A stretch of 62,316 bases of DNA from Gemmatimonadota bacterium (GTDB lineage Bacteria > 4572-55 > J002). The stretch covers positions 1 through 62,316 of the forward strand of contig RFFQ01000075.1 in the NCBI GenBank assembly GCA_003697105.1, in the 5' to 3' direction. Positions 1-8,531 of the stretch are shown here, one piece after another. The translations under genes were made by a program, and so were the position numbers. Under the pieces are notes generated by a model, which saw only the letters and a list, made by a program, of their open reading frames with translations, had not been told where the DNA came from and made no database searches. Within the stretch, counting starts at the first letter, position 1; each line of letters opens with the position of its first letter.

Positions 1-160
1 GCGTAACATATTATAAATAAATAGGTTACTATTCACAAAGCCGCGTCCCGTAAAATTGGGTCTGAAGCCTACTGGGTATATTTGATCTCACAAAATGGAT
101 CCGTTTGTGTGTTGGTTTAAGCACAATACCGCATAGCATTGATGATAACTCACTTTTCTG

Positions 161-189
161 TTGACAAATATGGGCAATCCTGAGATAAT
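161..189 (+). promoter_or_regulatory. Sigma70-type promoter of the first gene
   Basis: A perfect -35 hexamer TTGACA (161-166) is followed by a 17-base spacer and GATAAT (184-189), five of six matches to the -10 consensus. Transcription would start near 196, giving a leader of about 45 bases before the ATG at 241. Bases 1-160 show no gene or other clear signal. Confidence 0.65.
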
Positions 190-240
190 ACAAAATCAAG
201 TGAGATATATCTTAATTATATTGTTCGTGGAGAAGGGCTT

Positions 241-1551
241 ATGAAACACATACGGAACGCGATGATAATTTGGGGATGTATTTGGGGATTCTTTGTGAGT
301 GCGAGTCTGGCTCAGCCGGTAAACACACCGAAAACCGGAACGCTTTTCCAGAAAACCGCCAGTATTCTGGAAACTATCCAGACCATGCAAGATTCGACAC
401 TCACCGGAGACATACCGATTGAGGTGGTTTCCAGTATAGAGATGTACCCCGCCAAAGCCCGATTTGTCCTTTCTCACGTCCTACCGGAAGGCTTGCCGGA
501 AGAAGGCCGTCTCTTGAAAAAGCTTGGCGCTATTCCTCAAGAGTATAACTACGAACAAGGCATGGTTGAACTGTATTTAGAACCTTTGGAAGCCTATTAC
601 CATTACCAGCAAGGTGTCCTCTATGTCCCGAACTGGAAAACCCCGATTGAACAAGAATTTGCCATCTCCCGCAGTGCAGGTGTCGCCGTCCAAGATCAGG
701 TCATCCAGCTGGAAAACTATCTGAAGCCCAGTACGACGCCAAATGCGGATTTGGGTCTCGCACGAAGCGCGGTCATCAATGGTAAAGCAATGGGGTTTGC
801 CATTAGCTACCAGATGGGTGGCGAAGGGCGGACATTTGTGGATATACCTAGCGTGTTTAATACCGCCCGCGAAATGTTGCTAGAACCTCGCCTAGAAACC
901 CTTGAATTCCAAAATGCACCTCCTTTTGTTCAGGAGGTCTATTTGTTCCCTTACACGTATGGCACGGTATTTCTCAGCCACATTGCCAACCGGATCGGTT
1001 GGGAAAATCTGGACATCGTCTATGTGGAACCCCCCGCATCGACGGAACACATTCTTCACCCGAATACCTACTTAGATTTGACAAATTTGGCGTACCGGGA
1101 TGAACCGGATTCCATCTTTATACCAAACCTCACCGCTGATTTATTGCGTTCTTGGTCACTTGTTCATTCCATGGTGATGGGTGAATTTCGCACATTCCTG
1201 CTATTAAATCAATATGATCGAGCAAAAGCCCGCGCCGCCGCCGAAGGTTGGGAAGGCGACCGGGTGATGCTCTATCAAAATCCTTACAATGACGAATTGC
1301 TGATTTATCTTTCCAAATGGGAAAGTCATCTGGATACCCGCCAATTTTACTATGCCTACCGCAACGTGATCGAAGCAAAATACCCTGATGCCGAATTGGT
1401 GGAATCCACGGCGACCTCGCTCACATGGCAAAAAGAGGGTCTATACATCTATTTAATGCGATATAAATTTTACGTGCTAATTCTGGAAGGTGTACCGGAA
1501 AACTTATTGAAGCCAGTGTCTTCGGAAGTCATGCCGGTTAAATTTCGATAA
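241..1551 (+). CDS. Secreted protein of unknown function
   Basis: A 436-residue protein with an N-terminal signal peptide (hydrophobic residues about 8-22, cleavage likely after SLA). The ATG has a GGAGAAGGG ribosome site just upstream. The middle holds a YGTVFLSHIANRIGW stretch and a PPASTEHILHP motif near residue 260. I associate that motif with uncharacterised secreted proteins in which an acidic EGxA segment precedes it. Here the equivalent segment reads NGKAMGFA and no HExxH motif is present, so if it derives from a metallopeptidase-like family it is probably not an active one. It has no C-terminal sorting domain, unlike the subtilisin gene that starts 15 bases downstream and is probably co-transcribed. 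Function not recognised. Confidence 0.75.
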   Translation: MKHIRNAMIIWGCIWGFFVSASLAQPVNTPKTGTLFQKTASILETIQTMQDSTLTGDIPIEVVSSIEMYPAKARFVLSHVLPEGLPEEGRLLKKLGAIPQEYNYEQGMVELYLEPLEAYYHYQQGVLYVPNWKTPIEQEFAISRSAGVAVQDQVIQLENYLKPSTTPNADLGLARSAVINGKAMGFAISYQMGGEGRTFVDIPSVFNTAREMLLEPRLETLEFQNAPPFVQEVYLFPYTYGTVFLSHIANRIGWENLDIVYVEPPASTEHILHPNTYLDLTNLAYRDEPDSIFIPNLTADLLRSWSLVHSMVMGEFRTFLLLNQYDRAKARAAAEGWEGDRVMLYQNPYNDELLIYLSKWESHLDTRQFYYAYRNVIEAKYPDAELVESTATSLTWQKEGLYIYLMRYKFYVLILEGVPENLLKPVSSEVMPVKFR

Positions 1552-1566
1552 ACGATGGAGGTTTTC

Positions 1567-4446
1567 ATGCGTATGTTCTTATATGTGTCGGTTTTGATGA
1601 TGTTGGCCACTGTTACCGTGCCCCTATGGGGGGGTGAACTGGAAGATACCCTGCAACAGGTGTTGCAAAAGACGGCGCCGGATGAAACCGTCCCTGTCTT
1701 GGTTAAAATGAGCCAACAACTGGATGTGGAAGCCCTCAAAGCAGAAATGGACGCGGCGCGCATCTATTCCCGCCGGGATCGCCATCAGATTGTGGTCGAA
1801 GCGGCACAGTCATTAGCACAGCAAACTCAACCGCAAATCCTTGATCAGCTTAACCGGCTCCAACAAACCGGGCAGGTGACCGCATATCATGCCTTCTGGA
1901 TTAGTAACATGATTTATGTGCAAGCAAAACCCAGCGCCATTCAGGAACTCGCCCAACGTGCGGATGTGGGAATCATTTATATGAATCGCCGGGCAGAACT
2001 CCGTACGGGATCGCCCGGCAACGTAATCAACAAACGAAAACCCGTTGGAAGCTTGCGCGACCTCCGCGATGGCTTGGTGGTCATCAATGCACCCCAAGTC
2101 TGGGAGATGGGCTACACCGGACAAAACCGCTTAGTGTGCACCTTTGATGGTGGCTGTGATGGTAATCATGAAGCTTTTACCGACCGGTGGCGTGGCAATC
2201 GCCCTGAAGTACAGTGGTGGGAAGCCTGGCGCGACCCCTATGGCGATTCGCAATTCCCCTACGAAGCGGCAAATACGGTGAGTCATGGTACTCATGTGAT
2301 GGGAATCTTAACCGGTAATCCACCAGATGCGGACCCGATTGGGGTTGCATACGAAGCCGAATGGATCGCCGCCGGTGTCCAATTGGGACAGCAATATAAC
2401 GCCAACCTGATTATCGACTGCTATGAATGGGCGGCAGACCCAGATGGTGACCCCACCACCATCGATGATGTCCCAGATGTCATTAATAACAGTTGGGGCA
2501 CCTCCGAAGATTGTGCGGACACATTTTGGGAGGCGATTGATGTGGTCGAAGCAGCCGGCATCGTCAACATTATTGCAGTTGATAATGCCGGACCCAGTCC
2601 CGGCAGTGTCAATTCCCCAGAAAGTCGGGCGGAAACCCCCACCAAAAATTTTGCCGTCGGGAATGTGAATCCCCATAATCCCGAACTGCCTATTGCCAGT
2701 AATAGTGGACGGGGTCCCAGCCCCTGCGATGGCACGTCCATTAAACCCGAAGTCACTGCCCCCGGCCAACAAATTTATTCCTGCCTAACCGGAAACCGGT
2801 ACGGTACAAAGTCCGGCGCATCAATGGCGGCACCGCATGTGTCGGGAGTCGTCGCCCTACTACGACAGGTCAATCCCGATCTAACCCCGGATCAAATCAA
2901 AGAAATTTTGATGACCACGGCCTATGACCGGGGTGATGCCGGTGAAGATAACACTTACGGCTGGGGAGTAATTGACGCCCAAGCCGCAGTCAATTATGTG
3001 CTGGCTTATTTTGCCTCAATTCATGGTCAAGTGGTGGATAGCGAAACCACAGAAGGGATTCCGCAAGCACAAATTGAAGTGGCGGGGTCTAATCAACTCG
3101 AATTTGCTGATAATGAAGGTTATTATAGCCTTAGCCTGCCCGCCGGCAACTGGACTCTAACCGCCACGGCTTACGGTTATCATCCCAGTGACACCGTCGC
3201 CTTTCAACTGGACGCAGCAGAAATCGTGGAATTCGATTTCCTTCTCACTCCGATGGGCGAAGGTGGCTTGCAAGGTCAGGTTACCAATCGAGACGCGATG
3301 CCTATCCGTGACGTTCGCCTCCAATTCCCCGGCACCCCCTTACCGGACGTGTTCACCGACTCCTTAGGGATGTTTGAAGTGGACGGGATTCAGGAAGGTC
3401 TGATCACGGTGGACTTTTTTCATCCATTTTACCAATCCCAGCAGGTACAAACTGAAATTGAAGCAGGAGCGGTCACCGAACTAAACGTCACCTTGAATGA
3501 CCTTCCGCAAGTGCTCATCTGGGAACCCGACGGCGATCCGGGTAGTGGCGCCGAAATTCAAGCGGCACTTGCCGCAAACGGTATCTCCAGCACGCATCTA
3601 CAGGATGAAGATTTGCTCTATTACCCTGACCTGAACTATTTCCGGGCGATCTTTGTCTGTTTGGGTATGTACGATGACAACTTTGTCATCGCCAATAACA
3701 GCCCAATCGGGCTGGCTCTGGCAAATTATATCGAAGCGGGGGGGATGGTTTACTTGGAAGGCGGTGATTGTTGGTATTGGGACCCCGGTCATGGTGGGTA
3801 TGACTTTAACAGCTTATTCGGAATTTCATCCAACTCCGATGGCTCCGGTACGGATGAAATTCGGACTCAAATTGGTAGCAACGGCGAATTTGCCGAGGGA
3901 TTCCGTTTTGAGTACAACGGTGCGTTTGAGTGGGTCGACCACCTCCAGCCAACCGGTAGCGGCTTTGGGGTCATCTACAATGAAAATCCATTTTTTTATA
4001 CGATGGTCGGTAACCAGACCTTCCAGTACCGCACCGTAGGCGCTTCACTCGAATTTGGAGGGTTGATCGATAGCGGCGAAAATACCAAAGCGGCATTGAT
4101 GGACTCCATCATCACCTTTTTACTGCTTGAGGATTTGACCGATGTAGAAACCCCGGATACCCAACTCCTGACACCTAAATCCTACGTCTTGTATCCAAAC
4201 TATCCCAACCCGTTCAATCCCAAGACGACGATCCGGTTCGATCTGCCCCATGCGGACAACCTCAGCCTGAATATCTACGATCTCAATGGCAAATTGGTAC
4301 AGCGCCTCATCACGAATCAACCCTATCCCGCGGGATCGCACACGGTGGAGTGGGACGCCGCAGGTGTACCCTCGGGAGTGTATCTCTACCAACTGGAAAC
4401 CCCCAAGTTTAAATCCAAAATCCAACGTGCCGTGGTGCTGAAATAG
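1567..4446 (+). CDS. Secreted subtilisin-like (S8) protease with type IX sorting domain
   Basis: An extracellular serine endopeptidase. I chose the ATG at 1567 over the in-frame ATG at 1555 because the earlier codon overlaps the GGAGG ribosome site. In order: signal peptide; I9-like propeptide (about 30-140); S8 domain with Asp near 194 (FDGG), His near 240 (HGTHVMG), Ser near 419 (GASMAAPH); two carboxypeptidase-regulatory-like beta domains (about 480-640); a GATase-like domain beginning VLIWEPDGDPG; and a FlgD-like C-terminal domain with NYPNPFNP. In Bacteroidota-type secretion such a tail directs export by the type IX system and is then removed. The propeptide and catalytic domain resemble the second subtilisin at 21662. 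The GATase-like domain is shared with the 13570 protein. Confidence 0.93.
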   Translation: MRMFLYVSVLMMLATVTVPLWGGELEDTLQQVLQKTAPDETVPVLVKMSQQLDVEALKAEMDAARIYSRRDRHQIVVEAAQSLAQQTQPQILDQLNRLQQTGQVTAYHAFWISNMIYVQAKPSAIQELAQRADVGIIYMNRRAELRTGSPGNVINKRKPVGSLRDLRDGLVVINAPQVWEMGYTGQNRLVCTFDGGCDGNHEAFTDRWRGNRPEVQWWEAWRDPYGDSQFPYEAANTVSHGTHVMGILTGNPPDADPIGVAYEAEWIAAGVQLGQQYNANLIIDCYEWAADPDGDPTTIDDVPDVINNSWGTSEDCADTFWEAIDVVEAAGIVNIIAVDNAGPSPGSVNSPESRAETPTKNFAVGNVNPHNPELPIASNSGRGPSPCDGTSIKPEVTAPGQQIYSCLTGNRYGTKSGASMAAPHVSGVVALLRQVNPDLTPDQIKEILMTTAYDRGDAGEDNTYGWGVIDAQAAVNYVLAYFASIHGQVVDSETTEGIPQAQIEVAGSNQLEFADNEGYYSLSLPAGNWTLTATAYGYHPSDTVAFQLDAAEIVEFDFLLTPMGEGGLQGQVTNRDAMPIRDVRLQFPGTPLPDVFTDSLGMFEVDGIQEGLITVDFFHPFYQSQQVQTEIEAGAVTELNVTLNDLPQVLIWEPDGDPGSGAEIQAALAANGISSTHLQDEDLLYYPDLNYFRAIFVCLGMYDDNFVIANNSPIGLALANYIEAGGMVYLEGGDCWYWDPGHGGYDFNSLFGISSNSDGSGTDEIRTQIGSNGEFAEGFRFEYNGAFEWVDHLQPTGSGFGVIYNENPFFYTMVGNQTFQYRTVGASLEFGGLIDSGENTKAALMDSIITFLLLEDLTDVETPDTQLLTPKSYVLYPNYPNPFNPKTTIRFDLPHADNLSLNIYDLNGKLVQRLITNQPYPAGSHTVEWDAAGVPSGVYLYQLETPKFKSKIQRAVVLK

Positions 4447-4474
4447 TCCCTGAGAAAAAGCAAGCCGCTGATGC

Positions 4475-6217
4475 TTAAATCCCCGCAATAATTTTGGCGA
4501 CTTCTTCCACAGTCGTCACCCCGTCAAGCAATTTACGCAGGGCATTCTGTCGCATAGACACCATGCCCTCTTTTATTGCCTGTTTGCGGATGTGCACGGT
4601 AGAGGCATTCTCTTTGGTCAAATTCCGTAAGGATTCAGACATTGCCATAACTTCGTAAATTCCGCTTCGTCCAAAATAGCCTGTCTCCCGGCAATCGAGG
4701 CACGGGTACCCTTTCTCCTTTACACCTTTGCCGTAATACAAAGTCACAATCCGGTTGCTCTGGATTTCCAGATTCAGCGGCTTCAAATCTTCGGATGTGG
4801 CACGATAGGACGTTTTACAGTGATCACAGATTTTCCGCACCAACCGCTGTGCCACCGAACCCCGCATGGTGGATGCGATCAAAAACGGCGGCACGCCCAT
4901 ATCGATTAAACGGGTGATGGCGGAGGGAGCATCATTGGTGTGCAGGGTACTCAGCACAAGGTGACCGGTCAGGGCGGCTTGGATGGCATAGGTCGCGGTC
5001 TCTTTGTCCCGAATTTCCCCCACCATAATCACATCTGGGTCTTGCCGTAACATCGTGCGGAGTACGTTGGCAAAGGTGACATCAATCTCTGGGCGAACCG
5101 CCACCTGATTGAGCGGCTCATAGACCAGTTCAATGGGGTCTTCGATGGTACAGATATTGATCTCTGGAGTGTAGATTTCCCGCAAGGCAGAATAGAGCGT
5201 TGTGGTTTTGCCGCTACCGGTTGGACCCGTGACCAAAACCATGCCATTGGTGGCGTGGATAAACTCATTGAACATCTTCAGGTCTCGTGAACCAAAACCG
5301 AGACTCCCCAAATCTTGCAGCAAAATATCGGGGTCAAAAATACGAAGCACCAGTTTTTCACCAAATGCCGTTGCCACCGTTGAGACCCGCAGTTCTACCT
5401 CCTGCCCCTTATAGACGATCTTAATGCGTCCATCCTGAGGACGGCGTTTTTCGGCAATATTCATCCCCGCCATCACTTTGATCCGGGAAACAATCGCCCG
5501 GTACACCAGCCGGTTGATATAGTAAACCGAATGCAACACACCATCGATCCGGAAACGAACAATACATTCTTCCCGCTTGGGTTCCAGATGAATATCACTG
5601 GCACGCTGTTCAAAAGCGTAAAACAGCAAATGATTCACGGCTGTGATAATCGGCTGGCTATTCGGGTCTTTGCCCTGTTCGACCTCCTTACCAAACAGGT
5701 TTTCCAAACTGTCATAATCGCGGGTACTAATGTTCCGTTTTTTAAGATTTTTCTCTGCCGCCGTAATAGAGGATCCCAAACCGTAAGACATGTTGATAAT
5801 CTGGTCGATGAAGCGGCGGGAGCTCAGCACTAAATCCACTTCTGCACCGGTTGCATTTTCAATATCTGCGAGAGGGTAATCTTCAAAAGGGCTGGGTACG
5901 GCAATGGTAACGTTGCGACCCGAATGATCGACCACAACCACATGGTGCATCCGGGCAAATTTAGCGGAGAGATATTTCGCCGTCAGGGAGGTATCCAACT
6001 CCATCGGGTTGAGTTGGACATAGGGGATATTGAGGTACTCACCGAGGACGCGTAACAGGTCATCTTCGGAAAGAATATCGAGGGAGGTTAGCGCTTCTTC
6101 CACATTGAGCGCCGTGGCGTACCGGTGCTGTTCCACATCGATCACTTGCTCTTCCGTAATCAATCGCTGTTCGCGCAAAATATCGTAAATTTGATCGCGG
6201 CTGATTTTGTTATACAT
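4475..6217 (-). CDS. pilB: Type IV pilus assembly ATPase PilB (GspE family)
   Basis: The cytoplasmic hexameric motor that powers pilus extension (or type II secretion, which the sequence alone does not exclude). The N-terminal 150 residues form an MshEN-type domain, which in related ATPases can bind cyclic-di-GMP. The ATPase core has Walker A GPTGSGKTTT near 329, Walker B-like IMVGEIRD near 393 and a LVLSTLHTNDA stretch. A zinc-binding tetracysteine (CDHC near 462, CLDC near 503) matches PilB/GspE. Length 580 is usual. It is last in a minus-strand operon behind the diguanylate cyclase and pilT, with a 20-base gap. PilT next door makes the pilus assignment more likely than secretion. Confidence 0.92.
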   Translation of the reverse strand: MYNKISRDQIYDILREQRLITEEQVIDVEQHRYATALNVEEALTSLDILSEDDLLRVLGEYLNIPYVQLNPMELDTSLTAKYLSAKFARMHHVVVVDHSGRNVTIAVPSPFEDYPLADIENATGAEVDLVLSSRRFIDQIINMSYGLGSSITAAEKNLKKRNISTRDYDSLENLFGKEVEQGKDPNSQPIITAVNHLLFYAFEQRASDIHLEPKREECIVRFRIDGVLHSVYYINRLVYRAIVSRIKVMAGMNIAEKRRPQDGRIKIVYKGQEVELRVSTVATAFGEKLVLRIFDPDILLQDLGSLGFGSRDLKMFNEFIHATNGMVLVTGPTGSGKTTTLYSALREIYTPEINICTIEDPIELVYEPLNQVAVRPEIDVTFANVLRTMLRQDPDVIMVGEIRDKETATYAIQAALTGHLVLSTLHTNDAPSAITRLIDMGVPPFLIASTMRGSVAQRLVRKICDHCKTSYRATSEDLKPLNLEIQSNRIVTLYYGKGVKEKGYPCLDCRETGYFGRSGIYEVMAMSESLRNLTKENASTVHIRKQAIKEGMVSMRQNALRKLLDGVTTVEEVAKIIAGI

Positions 6218-6237
6218 GCGACTTCATTAGCAGAAGC

Positions 6238-7425
6238 TCATGAGGTTCGATCCCGGACACACTTGATCAATGCCGCCCGGTCACTGGGATCAATTCGAGT
6301 GAACGAAATACCAATCTCATATGGGTTCGTCCCCTTTTCGTCATATTGAACCACTCGAACCACTTTTGCTTCCGCCTGAATAACGCGTTCTTGTGGTGTT
6401 AGATCAATTTGTAATCGTAGATTTTGATCCAACTCTAGCGGTTGATCGGTGTAAAATAGAATCCCCCCGCCGCTAATATTTTTGGAATGGGTGCGCCGGT
6501 CATGGGAGTTATCCATCAACTGGTAGCTGACCGGATATATCGCGTCCACCCGGACAAAAATGCGCCGTTCTTGAAAGAAAAGGCAAACCCGGTTCTTACC
6601 ATCTTTTTTAGCACGATACATGGCTAAATCCGCCTTTTCCACCAGTTCTCCGGGGAATTGAGCGTCAATGGGGAAAGAGGCAATACCAATACTGACTGTG
6701 ACTTGCTCGAGCCACGCTGGATTATCACCGTTACATTCTTCGTAATGCTGGGCAATCGCCCGGCGAATACGTTCTGCCACATAGACAGCTTCTTGACCGC
6801 TAGTTTCCGGCAAGATCACCGCGAATTCTTCTCCCCCGTAACGCACGGGAATGTCCGCTTCCCGCAGACTTTTACGGATCAATTCCCCGACATCGGTCAA
6901 GAGTTGGTCACCCACGCTGTGCCCGTAGGTGTCATTGTATTTTTTGAAGTTATCCACATCCAGAAAGAGCAAGCTGGTATTGAGGTCGTACCGTTTGGCG
7001 CGGTGAATCTCCCGAAACAAAACTTCTTCAAAATAGCGCCGGTTGTAAAGTCCGGTCAGAGCATCGGTCAGAGCAGACCGTTGGGTTTCTTCAAAAATGG
7101 CGATTTCAATTATTTTAGGGTTTTCTATTTTTTTATTTATATTTATAAAATAATCGAGCATCGCCACGCGCAACCCCACATTCCGTTGCAAGGTTTGGGT
7201 AATCTCTTGGTGATGCTGCAGGATGGTGTTCCAGTGCATTTCGGCTTCTTCCGGTTCAAATTCCAGATGGGTCAAAAATTTGAGTACATCACTGTAAACC
7301 TCGCGCGGGTCCCGGTGTTGGAGGTCTCTACTGGCACGGATCAACTCAATGATTTTACTCACATTTTTGTCGTCTTCACCCAGTGTATCAACAACGGTTT
7401 GAATCAATTTATCATGTAGTAACAT
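6238..7425 (-). CDS. GGDEF diguanylate cyclase with C-terminal PilZ domain
   Basis: Predicted to make cyclic-di-GMP from two GTP. An N-terminal helical region of about 120 residues is followed by a GGDEF domain with active-site GGEEF near 197. An RxxD inhibitory site (READ) lies five residues before it, so product feedback is expected. Residues about 285-390 look like a PilZ domain, with a DRRTHSKNISGGG-type nucleotide-binding loop, so the same protein can both make and sense the messenger. Its place between pilT and pilB points to control of the pilus motors. No membrane segment or phosphoacceptor domain is evident, so the input signal is unknown. Confidence 0.9.
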   Translation of the reverse strand: MLLHDKLIQTVVDTLGEDDKNVSKIIELIRASRDLQHRDPREVYSDVLKFLTHLEFEPEEAEMHWNTILQHHQEITQTLQRNVGLRVAMLDYFININKKIENPKIIEIAIFEETQRSALTDALTGLYNRRYFEEVLFREIHRAKRYDLNTSLLFLDVDNFKKYNDTYGHSVGDQLLTDVGELIRKSLREADIPVRYGGEEFAVILPETSGQEAVYVAERIRRAIAQHYEECNGDNPAWLEQVTVSIGIASFPIDAQFPGELVEKADLAMYRAKKDGKNRVCLFFQERRIFVRVDAIYPVSYQLMDNSHDRRTHSKNISGGGILFYTDQPLELDQNLRLQIDLTPQERVIQAEAKVVRVVQYDEKGTNPYEIGISFTRIDPSDRAALIKCVRDRTS

Positions 7426-7445
7426 AGCGTCCTCAGCTTATCTCT

Positions 7446-8519
7446 TTATTGAAACATTAATGCGCGTTGAAAATCTGCCGGACTGGCGGCAGCGGCCACA
7501 GCGGTTTCCAATGTAATATCGTTATTACGGTACAGTTCGGTCAAATGTTGATCGAAGGATTGCATGCCGTATTGCATCTTCCCATTTTCGATGGCATCTT
7601 TGATTTTCATCGTTTTATCGGGGTCAATAATATACTCTTTGATGAGTTCGGTACAAACCATCACTTCGACCGCAGCGATACGACCGCGCCCATCACTCCG
7701 GGGCAACAGCCGTTGGGAAATCACACCTTTCAGCGTGGATGCCAACTGATAACGAATTTGCCCTTGCTGGTGCGGTGGGAAGGAATCAATAATCCGGTTC
7801 ACGGTTTCGGTCGCGTCCAAGGTGTGCAACGTACTAAAAACGAGGTGACCCGTTTCTGCCGCTTTAATCGCGATGGAAATGGTCTCCACATCTCGCATTT
7901 CCCCTACCAGAATCACATCGGGGTCTTGGCGCAATGCTGCCCGAAGTGAAGTTGCAAAGGATTCGGTATCCAGCCCTACTTCCCGTTGGTTGATCGCCGC
8001 CATATTATCTGAATAGAGAAATTCAATGGGGTCTTCAATGGTTAAAATATGGACGCGTTTGTGCTGATTGATATGGTTGATCATTCCGGCAAGTGTTGAG
8101 GATTTCCCACTCCCCGTGACCCCGGTAACCAAAACCATGCCACGTTCTTCCATGGCTAATTTTTTGATGGTCTCTGGCATACCCAGCTTATCGAGTGTGG
8201 GAACTTCTAAGGGGATTTTACGCAGAACGACACCCAAAGTACCCCGTTGCCGGAAAAGATTTACCCGAAACCGCGCCACACCGGGTACGCTGTATGCGGT
8301 ATCAAAGTCGCGCAATTCATCAAATTTTTCGCGTACATTTTCATTGACTAAACTCAGCGCAATATCACGCGTATTTTGGGGGGTCAGTTTTTGGAACTTC
8401 GCCGGACGCAACTCTCCGTTGATGCGTAACAGTGGCGGACTTCCCACTTTAAAGTGGAGGTCGGATACCCCATCGATTCGTACTAATTGTGCCAAAAAGT
8501 CATTAATATTCATAGGCAT
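7446..8519 (-). CDS. pilT: Twitching motility ATPase PilT
   Basis: The hexameric ATPase that depolymerises type IV pili and drives retraction. Walker A GVTGSGKSS lies near 132, an Asp box in LTIEDPIEF, Walker B DPDVILVGEMRD and a His box in FSTLHT. At 357 residues it has PilT length and lacks the N-terminal domain and zinc motif of PilB. AAGGAG stands 8 bases before the ATG. It follows the barrel gene by 12 bases and precedes the cyclase by 20. PilU is a close paralogue and cannot be excluded. The C-terminal AIRNLIR motif of classic PilT is not obvious here. Confidence 0.9.
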   Translation of the reverse strand: MPMNINDFLAQLVRIDGVSDLHFKVGSPPLLRINGELRPAKFQKLTPQNTRDIALSLVNENVREKFDELRDFDTAYSVPGVARFRVNLFRQRGTLGVVLRKIPLEVPTLDKLGMPETIKKLAMEERGMVLVTGVTGSGKSSTLAGMINHINQHKRVHILTIEDPIEFLYSDNMAAINQREVGLDTESFATSLRAALRQDPDVILVGEMRDVETISIAIKAAETGHLVFSTLHTLDATETVNRIIDSFPPHQQGQIRYQLASTLKGVISQRLLPRSDGRGRIAAVEVMVCTELIKEYIIDPDKTMKIKDAIENGKMQYGMQSFDQHLTELYRNNDITLETAVAAAASPADFQRALMFQ

Positions 8520-8531
8520 TGGTTATTCTCC

